64,000 nucleotides of DNA from Distichodus sexfasciatus (GCA_032718565.1 JAVGVS010000814.1:1-64000), one strand, 5' to 3'; positions 1-10,905 are shown, counted from the stretch's first letter. Notes: generated from the sequence alone by a model not told the origin. Numbers and translations: made by a program.

Positions 1-1090
1 CTCCTAGTGCTGCTTGATCTTAGTGCTGCTTTTGATACTGTTGATCAAGTTATTCTCCTGGATAGACTTGAACATGTTGTTGGTATCAGGGGAGTGGCCC
101 TCTCTTGGTTCAGGTCCTACCGTTCAGACTGCTATCAGTATGTGAATATAAATGGTGATTCCTCAGAACATGTCAGGGTGAAATATGGAGTACCACAAGG
201 ATCAGTTTTAGGTCCCTTGCTGTTTTCGCTGTACATGCTAACTTTAGGCTCAGTTATTCGTGAGCATGGAATTAGTTTTCATTGTTTTGCGGACGATACA
301 CAGTTATTCAAGATTCACAATTCTTTATTTGTCACGTGCAAGTTATACAGGTACAACATGCAGTGAAATGTATCCTGATCCGCTCCTGTAACTATGCAGT
401 AGACAAGGGAAAGACAAAATAGACACAATACAACTTACAAACATAAGACTGACTTAAATAAGGAGGTTGGGGTAACAGGACGAAAAAATAAAACTATATA
501 TTATACAATAATATATATATCGGCTAAACCTGAAGATAGACAGCAACTTCAGAAAATGGAAGAATGCTTAATTGACATAAAAAAGTGGATGTCAGACAAC
601 TTCCTCCAGCTAAATCTGGACAAGACTGAGGTCCTTCTTACTGGCACAAACGCCACCAGAAGTCAGCTATCTGACATCACGGTCAGTCTTGATGGATTAT
701 CCATTGTACCAAGTACTGTTGTTAAAAACCTTGGTGTTACTTTAGACTCCAATCTTTCATTTGATGTACATGTTTCTAACAGAAGTCGCACTGCCTTCTT
801 TCAACTCCGTAATATTGCTAAATTAAGAAACGTGCTATCCTTTCAAGATGCAGAGAAACTGGTTCATGCATTTATTACCTCCAGGCTGGATTACTCTCTG
901 GTTGTCCAAATAGGTTGTTAAATAAACTCCAGCTAGTCCAGAAGGCAGCAGCCAGAGTCCTCACTACTACGGAGCTCAGAATCAATCTCTGCTTTTAAGT
1001 CAAGGCTTAAGACTTACCTGTTTAGTCAGTCTTTTGGATATTAAACTCCCTTTTTCTTAGTTAAAGGCGAGATCTTGGGGTTCATGGTCA
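1..1090 (+). mobile_element. L2/CR1-type LINE fragment, reverse transcriptase to 3' UTR, inactive
   Basis: The first 310 bases encode reverse-transcriptase fingers and palm, including the GVPQGSVLGPLLF block and the FADDTQL catalytic motif. The frame resumes at about 520 (SAKPED..., WMSDNFLQLN, DKTEVLL) and runs to about 900 through the thumb (NIAKLRNVLS..., AFITSRLDYS). The product is then cut short by a frameshift and an internal deletion near 920-970. The usual C-terminal SAFKSRLKTYLF block is recognisable just before a stop at about 1042. This order and wording fit fish L2-clade non-LTR retrotransposons (family knowledge). The reading frame is split by a foreign insert at about 309-512. 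The element also lacks its 5' half, which may lie outside the window. Confidence 0.85.
309..512 (-). mobile_element. Short LINE 3' tail inserted inside the L2 reverse transcriptase
   Basis: This stretch is the reverse complement of the sequence at about 2680-2865, sharing the tail next to the GTGACAAATAAAGAAT signal and the TTACCCCAACCTCCTTATTT block. It starts on + with the inverted tail repeat (AAGATTCA...), as expected for a minus-strand insertion. It sits exactly between codons that would read TQL and YIS in an intact L2 protein, so it is a later insertion that broke the host element. Only the 3' end is present, which is typical 5' truncation during target-primed reverse transcription. 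Confidence 0.75.
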
Positions 1091-1354
1091 TTTGAGATTA
1101 AAGGTGAAAGGGGGGATTGGTGCTGTCATCCTACCACTCTTGCTGATTGCTCAAGTTTGCAGATGGTGGTTTGGTGAGATGCCAAGACCCCTGGAAGCCC
1201 TTGTGTCTGTGTTACCTTCCAGCTCTCCCTTCTTAGCTAGGCTGCCATAGTTACTCTAGCATTGCCGGAGGTTAGGTTAGGGCACTTAACTTTCTTCTCT
1301 CTCTTCTTCTTTTTCCGAGCTGTTCCCGAGCTGATCCCAAGGTGACGCTTGGCC

Positions 1355-1440
1355 AAGAGGGTCTGGCTGCAGACTGCAAACATGCACTTTCAGCCACAAC
1401 AGGAAGTGCACCAGGGAACAAGCAGCAAGCAAGAAGTTCT
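1355..1440 (+). repeat. Dispersed repeat, partner of the inverted copy near 9.24-9.34 kb
   Basis: A block with GGTCTGGCTGCAGACTGC followed by CAGCCACAACAGGAAGTGCA recurs in inverted orientation at about 9243-9340, where the second motif is duplicated. Both copies lie beside L2-type LINE remains, so it may be part of a LINE untranslated region. No coding role is apparent. Confidence 0.55.
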
Positions 1441-2010
1441 TGAGGGCAATGCGAATGGTATGTTAAGTTTTATTATTATTTGTTTTATTCATTTATTATT
1501 TGTTTTACTGAATTATATAGTTACACATTTTTGTTTTTTTTTTCCCGTACCATACACACATTATTGTAATGTTAATGTTTTGGTCTAACTTATTTATTTG
1601 ATGACTGGAGTGAGTTTTTTTTTCCTGTTACGGCAACTGCTAGTCAGTTAGCTGACGTTATCTTACCGTAAAACAGACACTTTTCTTCCTCTACAGAGCT
1701 TTTCATGAAGTTATCTTGTGAGTGTCTTAGTTTTCAGCATCTAGTTTTTAATTGTTCGTGTGGTCTTGAGAATGTTTCTCTGTCTCCTTATGATGAGGCA
1801 AGACAAGTTTATCATACACAGGTTATTTAATGTGCTTTATAGAAACAGTATTTAAAAAAAACTTGAAACAAGACAAAGCATAAAATAGAAAAATAAGATA
1901 ATTTTTATTTAGAAAATCTTTTTTAAAAATCGGATTAAAAGTGCAGTAAGAAATCACAGTTATTATATTCACTGAGGTTTTATTTTATATCCTGGTATTT
2001 ATATTTATTT

Positions 2011-2895
2011 TTGTCCTGGTATGGGAACAGCTGTGTTCAGGACCAGAAAGCCCTCCAGAGAGTGTCAGCTCTCCCTTCCCTGCAGGACATCTACTCCAGG
2101 AGATGTAGGACCAGGGCAATTAGGATTATAAAAGACTCCTCCCACCCAGAAAACAAACTCTTTCATCTCCTGCACTCAGGCAGAAGGTTCCGCACCATCA
2201 TGGCCAAAACAGAGAGACTCAGGAGGAGTTTCTATCCTCAGGCCATCCGTCTTCTGAATAAGGACATGCCTTTTTAAGTTCCGCTATTACATCTGCTAAT
2301 ACTTACCTCATATCATTACGATAACTTACACTGTAAATGTCCATGTTCTTACACGCTGCTGTTACATACCTCATATCAGTACGATAACTTACACTGTAAA
2401 TGTCCATGTTATTACACGCTGCTATTACATACCTCATATCAGTACGATAACTTATACTGTATATTTTCAACTGTGATAATCGATTATACTGGTTGCCACA
2501 TTTCATTGTCCGTATCACATGCTCTACTCTGTCTGCTATGTACAATGCAGCATTGCACTTGGCACTTTAATAAGAATCATTTCATTGCACCTGTTCTGTC
2601 TTGGCACAATTTGCAACCTCAGGTTCAAAAACTTGCACAGGTAACTTTATTGCACGTAACTTACGTTCCTATGTATATTATAGTTCTTTTTTTTGTCCTG
2701 TTACCCCAACCTCCTTATTTAAGTCAGTCTCATGTTGTAAGTTTGTATTGTATTGCGTCTATTGTTTTCCCTTGTCTATTGCACAGTTAAAAGAGCGGAT
2801 CAGGATACATTTCACTGCTTGTTGTACTGTATAACTTGCACGTGACAAATAAAGAATCTTGAATCTTGAATCTTGAATCTTGAATCTTGAACCCC
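2011..2895 (+). mobile_element. Second LINE, 3' end with ORF2 C-terminus and tail repeats
   Basis: The left end is a 5' truncation. The open stretch to 2274 encodes the C-terminus of a non-LTR retrotransposon ORF2: LQDIYSRRCRTRA, IIKDSSHP, FRTIMAKTERLRRSFYPQAI, then a stop. The 3' UTR follows, with three copies of an approximately 64-bp repeat. It ends in GTGACAAATAAAG and a run of TTGAATC tail repeats. The same 3' end, inverted, interrupts the element at the left edge of the window. The C-terminal wording resembles Rex1/L2-type elements; the exact clade is not certain. Confidence 0.75.
2300..2470 (+). repeat. Three-copy tandem repeat, period about 64 bp
   Basis: The motif ACCTCATATCAGTACGATAA recurs at about 2306, 2370 and 2433, each followed by CTTACACTGTAAATGTCC or a close variant. 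It lies in the 3' UTR of the LINE fragment. Confidence 0.75.
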
Positions 2896-3900
2896 TCCAA
2901 CATCGTGGTTTCTGTCCCTTAAGATATGAGAAGCATATTTAAATTCATGTTTAAAGTGATGTAAAAAATGTTAGCTAAGCTCATTATTAAAAAAAGATCT
3001 ATTGTTTCTTTGTGCTTTTACAGATGCACCTCTCTATAACTCGTGAGGACTTTGTGCCACAGTAGTGCACAACCTGTTGCATTTTATATCATTGCCCACT
3101 ATGCCCTGCCCTGCAGCCTATGAGGTTGGAAGGAATCCAACACCATTTAGATGGGCATTTTAAAAATGCAGTCATTTTTGGGGGTAATGTAAGGTGGACT
3201 ATTACAATATAACTAGGGTGACCGTATAATTAATGTGTGAGAATGCACGGAACTGTATGTTAAAACACAAGAAAGACTGAAAACATTAGCCAGACATGGG
3301 AAAAATATTCTTTAAGATAGTTTGTAAAGTGTCCACCATGACACAGAGTCTCTTTTCAGTCTACCTTTAAGGCATCATACAGACATGGAAAAAGTCACTG
3401 CAGGGGCTTGTGAAGTTGATTAAACAGTAGTCAGAATTGTAATTGTTATAATTGAATTTTCAGAAATAACAAATGAATGACGAAAATCAATGATACCATT
3501 AATCTACGTATTTTGTGTTCAGCTGGACATGTCTGCCCTTCGGAAGTGTTGGTGTTTGCTGTCGATGGAGAACTGGATTGAACAAGTATTTATTTTTAAT
3601 TAATTTATTTATTTATTCTTGCAATTTTTTTTATTCTTTCCACTTTGAAATGTAATTTTTCCACAGTAGAAAAACCATTCATTGCTTATAATGCATAGTT
3701 ATATGAGGGTGGGGGGGATTTAAAATTTGTATTTCTTGTACAAGAGCAAAACCACAAACCACTTTTTTTAATCATTAAGGAGCAGTGCTTTAACTTATAG
3801 CCAAATCAGCTATAAACTTTATTAGCACACTGCAATTATACAGTTTCTTCAAAAGTTGCCTTCATGTTTAGATATGTTACCTTTAATTGCATGTTTCTTT
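2896..3900. other. Interval with no recognised gene
   Basis: AT-rich sequence. A short open segment with splice-like borders (AG before 3524, GT after about 3584) could be an exon, but its phase does not join the candidate exon at 3909. A similar AG-ATG start at about 3024 closes after 13 codons. Nothing here is strong enough to call. Confidence 0.4.
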
Positions 3901-3908
3901 TTTCAGCC

Positions 3909-4013
3909 ATGGCAAGGTTTTTGCCCACTGGACAGAGTAGTCCAAGGCTTTTGAGTGGGGAAGGACAGACTGTATTACGCCTATACAAAAGAAAGCTTGA
4001 AGAGACAGTGCAG
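3909..4013 (+). CDS. Possible first coding exon of an unidentified gene
   Basis: A 35-codon open stretch starts with ATG two bases after a good acceptor (pyrimidine tract, then TTTTTTCAG) and ends exactly at CAG before GTAAAC. The peptide begins MARFLPTGQSSPRLL and ends KRKLEETVQ; I do not recognise it. Its end phase (0) matches the start phase of the possible terminal exon at 8354, so the two could belong to one + strand gene interrupted by the LTR-like element. No intermediate exon was identified, and chance remains a real alternative. Confidence 0.25.
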
Positions 4014-4816
4014 GTAAACATTTTTAATTTATAGAATACATTTAACTCAACCAGTAAACTTCAGAAAAGCTCTCCAGAAACTCTCCCCACTGAATAGCTA
4101 TCAGTGCTCTGCTATAAATCTCACAGAAACTAAAAACACCATTAATAAGAGATTGGTGGTATGCATAACATAGTATGTCAACTTCATGGCTCATTCATAT
4201 CTTTTTGGTAGCTGGCACAAATGCTGACATCCAACCCTGCAAAACTCAATTCAGGGAGGTAACCTTAAGGTACTTGTATAACACATTCGAAATGTCCAAA
4301 CTCCATTGTGATGGAAAGACTGTAATGCGCGGTACCACAAATAGAAGTTATGAGATGTAGCCAGAAATTAGGTGAATCTAAATTGGACCATAAGGTGTGT
4401 GTTTGTCCCACGTACAGAGAAATCATGTAGGTTTACTTGGCACAAAGAGAGGCCAATCAGAATGCCCCCTCAGGCTCACACTGACTCTTGCACACACAAA
4501 AATACATTTTGCAAAATTCTGTCATTAAATAAAACCAGGAGTCATAAGGAGTGATTGTGAGATTCACATAGCATTTTAAACCATGTTTTTTACAAATATA
4601 TATTACAAATATATCCTTGGTGTAATATTCAAACGTCCCCAGAAATACACTTCCCAGAATTCTGTGTCTGAGGGTATCAAGAAGCTGATATCAGCATGCA
4701 GTAGACTTCTGAAACTACAGATAATGTGCAGTGTCTGCAAGTAATCCAAGGTGGTCCAGTTCAGTTTTTTCCAGAGAGGTTAAGGGTACATATTGCCAGA
4801 TAACTGTAACTAAGTG
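4014..4816. other. Interval with no recognised gene
   Basis: Unique-looking AT-rich sequence before the LTR-like element. The small ORFs here have no splice context or recognisable motifs. Confidence 0.4.
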
Positions 4817-5718
4817 TGTCAGGCCTCCCCCAGGACAGTTGGCCCCGGCGGCCGCCAGAGGCCGCCAAAGACTCTGTTAGAGACTGTTTTCCCCGGTTCA
4901 ATGTCCCTGTGTGTCATGCCCATATTAGGCAATGTAGTTGGCTCCTCCCTTCTGTGTCTGTCTGTGTGATCTATTGGTTGTCTCATGATTGTCTTGTGTG
5001 ATGTCATTGTTTAGCCCATAATATAAGTCAGTCCTTTGTCTTCAGTCGTCATGTGTGCACCATCGAATTCCTCTGTTATTTGCCCATGCTCCCTGGAAGT
5101 TTTACCCAGGTCTTGTTGTACCTTCTGCTGTCTGGCCTCTGTCTGAAACCCCAACTAAGTCTGTCTTTGTCCAGTACTGTGTTATTGTTTGTTACCATTA
5201 GTGTTAGCACTGTTAGCATTAGCCACAGTCACGTCCTGTTGACCCTTGCCCTCTAACCTAGCCTTTAGCATAGTGATTAGCGTTAGCATAGCTAGCATCA
5301 CATAGTTAGCATTAGCATTTAGCATAGTCACTTCTAGTTCACCCTTCCCCTTTAACATTAGCCTTAAGTGTTAGCATTAGCCTTTAGAGTTAGCTTAGCC
5401 TTTAGGATAGGTTTAGTATTAGGTTAGAGTAGGTCTTGTTTGCCCTATCTGTCCCCATGCCTGTTTGCCCCTAGTTCCAGTGCCTGTGTTTGATCGTGTT
5501 TCCTGTCCCCTGATTTTGCTTGTGGTCCCGCCTGGTTCCTGTTCCTGTCCGTCAGTATAGGGCTTTGTTTAGTTCATGTTTAGCTGGTCTCCATGTCCTT
5601 GTCTTATTGAGCTTGCATTTCCTCTTGTTTGTCCCCAACCTGGTGTTCTGCAATAAATATGTCAGCAAAACCTACCCAACCTGCATCTTGCATCTGCTCT
5701 GTTCCCGAAAACATGACA
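4817..5718 (+). mobile_element. LTR-like segment with TGTCA...TGACA ends
   Basis: The segment opens with TGTCAGGCC and closes with ACATGACA, so its ends form the short inverted TG...CA repeat of long terminal repeats. An AATAAA lies at about 5653, some 65 bases before the right end, as in many fish LTRs. The middle carries many degenerate GTTAGCATTAGC-type units. I see no second copy downstream and no clear primer-binding site, so this could be the 5' LTR of a truncated element or a similar sequence. Confidence 0.45.
5160..5430 (+). repeat. Degenerate TTAGCATTAGC tandem array
   Basis: Repeated six-base units (TTAGCA, TTAGCC, TTAGTG) occur about twenty times through this stretch. It sits inside the LTR-like segment. 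Confidence 0.6.
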
Positions 5719-6129
5719 GATGCACACACCTATTTTATGGACGCTGCAGGAAGGGTTTGGCCTGCGCAGCATTTGGAGCTAATCACCTGGGTGGACGAAC
5801 CCAGTCGCTTCTCCCCCTCTGAAATGCTGTGCTACCCAGACTCCCACGATGAGCTGGAGGACTGGATGGACCCCCGAGGCAACAAGGCTTGGTGGTTGGG
5901 TTCCCCCATGACCCAGGCACAGTTGTTCGCCTGGGACGAGGGCTCAGACCAGGAACTGGAAGACGAGTTGGACCCTTTGGAAGAAAAGCTCGAGTGGTGG
6001 GGTCTCCCCATCATCCCGGCCGACAAGATCATCAGGCAAGAAGAGGGAGAACCGGCTAAGGTCAAAACGACGGAGGAGGTGGGGCAAGCCACACCGCCGC
6101 TCCTCGGACCACCAGGCACCACCATCTAA
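5713..6129 (+). CDS. Acidic ORF of unknown function next to an LTR-like repeat
   Basis: This open frame begins at the ATG that overlaps the right end of the LTR-like segment and runs about 138 codons. The peptide is strongly acidic and rich in Trp, with runs such as HDELEDWMD, DQELEDELDPLEE and LEWWGLP. No gag zinc knuckle, protease or polymerase motif is visible. Just past its end another frame stays open (PPSKRNQLPPQVSPGPRP and onward to about 6310), suggesting one frameshift in a longer ancestral protein. The position directly after an LTR-like end suggests a gag-type gene of a non-autonomous retroelement. That is inference, and I recognise no family. Confidence 0.3.
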   Translation: MTDAHTYFMDAAGRVWPAQHLELITWVDEPSRFSPSEMLCYPDSHDELEDWMDPRGNKAWWLGSPMTQAQLFAWDEGSDQELEDELDPLEEKLEWWGLPIIPADKIIRQEEGEPAKVKTTEEVGQATPPLLGPPGTTI

Positions 6130-6489
6130 GAGGAACCAGCTTCCGCCTCAAGTGTCTCCGGGACCGCGACCGCTGTCAGCATCTGCCCCCGAGAAGGCCC
6201 CTGAGTATGGGCGGGTCCCTCGTGCTCCCATGTCACTGCCTCTCCCAGACCCATGCCCTTTGCCATCTCAAGACTTCACCCCATTCTGGCTGGACCACAA
6301 TCCACGCTGATTGACATCCTCCATCTTCGACCTTGGCCCGTCAGTCTCTATGGCCCTCAGGACTGCCAAGCCTGTTCCAGGGGCCGGCGAGCCCGTCAAC
6401 ACAGTACCAGGAGCCACTGAGGAGACCTTATAGCTGGTGTTTGCCATCGAGGAGAACTTGCAGCCTGAGCCTGTTGCCAAGGAGGCCTT

Positions 6490-6795
6490 GCTGCTGGTGT
6501 CTGCCGCCCTCGCAGCCACTGAGACTGTGTCTGCCGCCCTCGCGGCCACTGAGACTGTGTCTGCCGCCCTCGCGGCCACCTCGCCGCTCAGCCCACGCCT
6601 TCTCCTCGAAAGGCCGCCCAGCCCGCGCCTGCTCCTCAAAAGGCCGCCCAGCCCGCACCTGCTCCTCGAAAGGCCGCCCAGCCCGCGCCTGCTCCTCGAA
6701 AGGCCGGCCAGCCTGCGCCTGCTCCTCGAAAGGCCGCCGCCCAGCCCGCGCCTGCTCCTCGAAAGGCCGCCGCCCAGACCGGCGCCTGCTCCAGC
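6490..6795 (+). repeat. GC-rich minisatellite, two unit types
   Basis: The left half has three copies of an approximately 30-bp unit containing GTGTCTGCCGCCCTCGC. The right half has seven copies of an approximately 30-bp unit containing CGCCTGCTCCTCGAAAGGCC. All units keep several frames open on both strands, which explains the overlapping ORFs here. It may be the repetitive end of the coding part of the LTR-associated element. Confidence 0.8.
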
Positions 6796-6879
6796 AACCA
6801 AGGCGGCCGCCCCGCCTGGCATTTTTTCCCTCCATGTTTTCAGAATTAGGCAGTGGCTTTGTGAAAGCAAGCCATTAAT

Positions 6880-7885
6880 TCTGTACAAGATCTGTGCACT
6901 TCTGCTTGTCAAGACACTTGACAAAGCTATGTAAATAAAAATTAGGTTTCTCTCTTTTTGATTAAAGGCCTGAAATGAGATCTCATTCACTAGGGTCTCT
7001 TTCAGGTGCTGTCAGGTGAACTACAAAGAAAATACGACTGAGAACTGACCTTAAGTTTGTACAAAAACATTCTTTCTGGGAAATGCTCCAAGCCGAAATG
7101 AAGTAAGATCTGTCTGGGCACATTTTCATAAAGATAGGTTATAAATTTCAGACTCATCCCTGAATCACCTTGGCCACAGATATATTTACTGTTAAATTCA
7201 CAGACCTCCCTTAAAAGAGAAATACACATTATCATGTACTGTTTGTTTTAAAATTGCAAATCCATGTAGGTTTATTTTAGCTTGAAGCCCAGTAAAAATT
7301 CATTAGAATGTGTTTTATCACTGAAAACACATTTCCACAGAGGACAAGAGTGAAAAACCCAGGCCAAAGCAAAGAATACAGCAGGTAATGTGTGGTCAGA
7401 ATGCAGGGTGTTCCTCTTGAAGGGCAGGGAAGTGCACTGGCACTGAGACTGTAGAAAAACACTCTGAGCTGAGTGGAATAAATGACTATGCAAGAATAAA
7501 TCGTCATTTTTAAATGCTGTAAGTGTGTCCTTTCTGATAAAGACATAAAACAATACAACTCACAAAGATAAAAAATGTGCTGCGTGGTAAAATGTTTTTG
7601 TACCGGAGAATGACAATGGCTGAACTTTTCTTATGCCAGTGAAACCTGAACATCACAGCTCTAACAAACTCTGAAATCATGACTCACTATCATACTGGAA
7701 GCTCTTTCTAATCTTAACTGACTGAGCTTTTCCTAATTATTCATCCAAATAATACTGTATTAAGGTAATTAGGATCTCGGGCAGAATCGCAGGGATTTTT
7801 TAATTTAGAAAAACATCTCAAACGCACCCTCACTAGGACGTTAACTATTGCTAATGTTAATAGTTGTTTCTATCTATATGTGACC
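6880..7885. other. Interval with no recognised gene
   Basis: AT-rich sequence with small ORFs on both strands that show no splice context or family motif. I see nothing that can be annotated. Confidence 0.4.
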
Positions 7886-7889
7886 TGAT

Positions 7890-8012
7890 CAATCAGTGAA
7901 GGAGCAGTAGGCAGCTGACATGGGAGCAGTGCTTGGGGACAGTGTCTAGCTCTTGAGTACCTCAGTGGTACCTTCAGATCACGGGCCAAACTCCCTAACT
8001 GTTACACTACCA
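7890..8012 (-). mobile_element. tRNA-derived SINE, type A, partial
   Basis: Reverse complement of the head of the SINE whose full copy is at 31191-31424. The AGTGCTTGGGGACAGTG, GAGTACCTCAGTGGTACC and TGTTACACTACCAACTG segments are all shared. Confidence 0.65.
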
Positions 8013-8353
8013 ACTGTTATCTTTATATAATGTGTTATATTCTAGCAAAGAGGCTTGTGTTCGTTCTAGATGTTTTCTAAAAGACGGGCAGTGATGATAA
8101 AAGACAAACTGCATAAAGTGTTTAGTCAAATTTATTTTTGATAATTTTTTATATTTGACTATGAAGAGTTTGAAAGACGTGCACAAAATAGCCTCATAAA
8201 CTTAACTGTTAGCGCTCTGTTACAATAATATTGTTTATTGGAGCTAGTTGTGTCTTAGTGATCAGTGATTAAGAAGTTATTTCCTGAGTCACAGAAAATC
8301 TCTCATTTACATTTACACCATTTTAAAGACTGACTTCTATTCCCTAATTACAG

Positions 8354-8530
8354 GAACCCAATAGTGGTATTGATGGAGGAAGGACGAGTGCAACAAGTCA
8401 GTGGTGCATTGACCGTCATCATCAATTCATTGGTCAGGTCCAGCTGCCCCAGATACTGACTATGAAAGAAGAAGATGCAGGGAAGGCTCTGCAGGAGTGC
8501 AATGGATGCAGAGGAAGATTTATTTGTTAA
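8354..8530 (+). CDS. Possible terminal exon of an unidentified gene
   Basis: A good acceptor (TTCTATTCCCTAATTACAG) precedes 58 open codons in phase 0 ending with TAA. An AATAAA-type signal lies about 170 bases further on. The peptide includes CIDRHHQFIGQVQLPQ and ECNGCRGRFIC, which I do not recognise. The phase fits the candidate first exon at 3909. The reverse-strand ORF over the same bases has no splice or promoter context. Chance coding potential is not excluded. Confidence 0.25.
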   Translation, partial: EPNSGIDGGRTSATSQWCIDRHHQFIGQVQLPQILTMKEEDAGKALQECNGCRGRFIC

Positions 8531-8649
8531 TAAAGATAATGTTCTGGCTCCATTTTGTTTTGTGTTTAGCCATGTGCAAGACATGCATGGCTTTTTAGAA
8601 GAAATAGTGGATTGCAGGAAGTTCACCATATACTGCAGCCTCCTGAACT

Positions 8650-9240
8650 AAATTAATGTTTTTTTGTTTTGTTTTGTTTGTGTTGCTTTTATCTGAAGAA
8701 ATAAAATATATAATTCCTGATGTGTCCAGTGTACTTAGTTTTTTTTCCCCATCCAGCTTTTATTAATCACAGTTTGGTACCTCATGGCATATGTAACGTG
8801 CATTGCGTCTTACAGTTCTGATATATTCTGATAAGATTATTAATGACACAGAATTGTACTATTATTTAATTCTGTTTTACTCTTTATTCACACAAATACT
8901 GTATATATTAAATATAAATAATATTAGCAAATTGTGATGGTTGCATAATAATTTTTCGTGAGACAACAGCGGGAAAAATAAACTAGCAGGGTAGGAACAT
9001 CAGTGCTCTCGCTAGCACGGCCACGATGCTAATAAGTATAACAGGTGAGCATTTAGCTTGATTAACTTGATCTGGTATTTTAAATCTAACATTTTAATAA
9101 ACCAACGCAGGCCAGACAAACAACATGAATGTAAATATGTTAACATGATTAAGAATATTTCATATCGTTCATAAATGGTAAGCCTGTAAAACTTGAAAAC
9201 GTACCATTTTTACACTTTATTAGCACTACCTTAGCAAGCA
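8650..9240. other. Interval with no recognised gene
   Basis: AT-rich spacer. No ORF with splice context, RNA gene or clear repeat family is seen here. Confidence 0.4.
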
Positions 9241-9404
9241 AGAAACGATTCCCTGGTTGCACTTCCTGTTGTGGCTGAGCGTGCACTTCCTGTTGTGGCT
9301 GAGAGTGCACTTCTGCAGTCTGCAGCCAGACCCTTCTACACTTGGCTGACCGAATCCTCACCGGGACTCTATGGAGTTGCCCCGAGCTGACGCTGACCAT
9401 CTAA

Positions 9405-10235
9405 AATTCAAATTCAAATTCAAATTTATTTATATAGCGCTCTGAACAACAGTCATTGTCACAAAGCACTTTACATATAACTGGCCTAAACCCCCCAACA
9501 AGCAAGCCTGAGGTGACAGTGGCAAGGAAAAACTCCCTCTAGTAGGAAGAAACCTTGAGAGGAACCAAGACTCGGAGGGGGATACAAAAGATACAAAAGT
9601 AGTCCAAGGGATATTTCTATTCCCGGGTTGTTGATGGGCCACTTGCAGGACCCCCCCAACAACATTAAGCTGAAATTAGTTCAGCATTGTGCTGCTAAGT
9701 CAGCAGATGTCCATAGGGTCCAATCCCAGTTTGTTTCATCATGATGTCTCCATGGAGTCCTGTTGCCGGTTCAGTCGGCCTGGATCAGCTCGGGAGGGTT
9801 GACAAGGTCAAGCATCAGTTCAGGACATCTCCAGGGAATCCAAGGGGATGTTTTGTTTTCTCTGAACTTTTAAATTTTTAACGGAGCAATTTTATCGAAG
9901 GTGGAACGAAGCGTAGATGTTAGATAATCCGTATTACTCTCAAGTTCAGCAAGATTAGACATTTCCACTGCCCGGAACGACAGATCGGGGAGATTATCAA
10001 TAAAGTTACTAGCTGTATCTGAAGTGATTGTACGCTTGGAGCAGAAGCGAGTTGTAGTATTTGTGTTTTGACTAAAGTGAAAGACAAATGTAATTGGATG
10101 GTGGTCATAAATAATACTTGTCTGAGGCAGTACTGTTACATTATCTACACTCTCAACCCTACCAAGCTGACGCTGACCAACTGAACTCCCCAGGATTCCC
10201 TGGAGATGTCCTGAGCTGATGCTTGATCTTGTCAA
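9405..10235 (-). mobile_element. Internally deleted L2-type LINE, minus orientation
   Basis: Read on -, an open frame (10235 to 9870) encodes the region after the endonuclease of an L2-type ORF2: DHHPITFVFHFS, SKRTITSDTASNFIDNLPD, STFDKIAPLKI. It then jumps straight into the LINE 3' UTR (the CGAGTCTTGGTTCCTCTCAAG...GGGAGTTTTTCCTTGCC block). It ends at 9405 in TATATAAATAAATTTGAATTTGAA-type tail repeats. The whole reverse-transcriptase region is missing. The 3' UTR is inverted relative to the copy at 10190-10725. Confidence 0.75.
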
Positions 10236-10725
10236 CCCTCCCGAGCTGATCCTGACTCACTGAACCCGCACCAGGACTCCATGGAGACATCACGATGAAA
10301 CAAACTGGGATTGGACCCTATGAATGTCTACTGACTTAGCAGCACAATACTGAACTAATTTCAGCTTAATGTTGCTGGGGGGGTCCTGCAAGTGGCCCAG
10401 CAACAACCCAGAATTCAAAATATCCCTTGGACTATTTTTGTATCTTTGCTTCTTTAAATAACTAGCAACTCATCTTGATCTATTGCTGTTGTACATTAAA
10501 TGTTTGTGCGCCCGGTCGCCCAGAGGAGGATGGGGTCCCCCTCCGAGTCTTGGTTCCTCTCAAGGTTTCTTCCTACTAGAGGGAGTTTTTCCTTGCCACT
10601 GTCGCCTCAGGCTTGCTTGTTGGGGGGTTTAGAGCAGTTATATGTAAAGTGCTTTGTGACAGTGACTGTTGTTAAGAGCGCTATATAAATAAATTTGAAT
10701 TGAATTTGAATTGAATTGATTTGCC
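10190..10725 (+). mobile_element. L2-type LINE 3' UTR, plus orientation
   Basis: This carries the same 3' UTR blocks as the minus copy at 9405-9845, in the opposite order: CCTGGAGATGTCCTGAGCTGATG, TCCATGGAGACATCACGATG, TTGGTTCCTCTCAAGGTTTC, GTGCTTTGTGACAGTGACTG. It ends in AAATAAATTTGAATTGAATTTGAATTGAATTG. With the minus copy it forms a large inverted repeat around about 350 bases of LINE coding remains. Confidence 0.75.
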
Positions 10726-10729
10726 ACTA

Positions 10730-10905
10730 GAAGCCACCCATTTACAAAACTGAGCAGAAATGTGCGTACGCATTGGTTGAGGTTGCCATGAAAATGTGCG
10801 TAGCGGTGCGCCAAGTTTAGTGTTTGTACATCTCGACGTGATCGTGGAAATGGGCGCATGCAGCATTTTTGTGCGTACGCCCCGTTTGTACATGAGGCCC
10901 CTAGA
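10730..10905 (+). repeat. Miniature element fragment ending GTACATGAGGCCCCT
   Basis: Several ATGTGCGTACGC-like words and the end TTTGTACATGAGGCCCC are typical of short non-autonomous DNA elements in fish. The left boundary is uncertain. Confidence 0.4.

Noticed and set aside
2296..2475. CRISPR-like spaced repeats
   Set aside because: Three tandem copies of a 64-bp unit in a LINE 3' UTR of a vertebrate genome; there are no short repeats with unique spacers.
6268..6990. Minus-strand ORF of 240 codons with Arg/Ser/Gly repeats
   Set aside because: Generated by the GC-rich minisatellite, which opens several frames on both strands. The flanking residues show no family signal.
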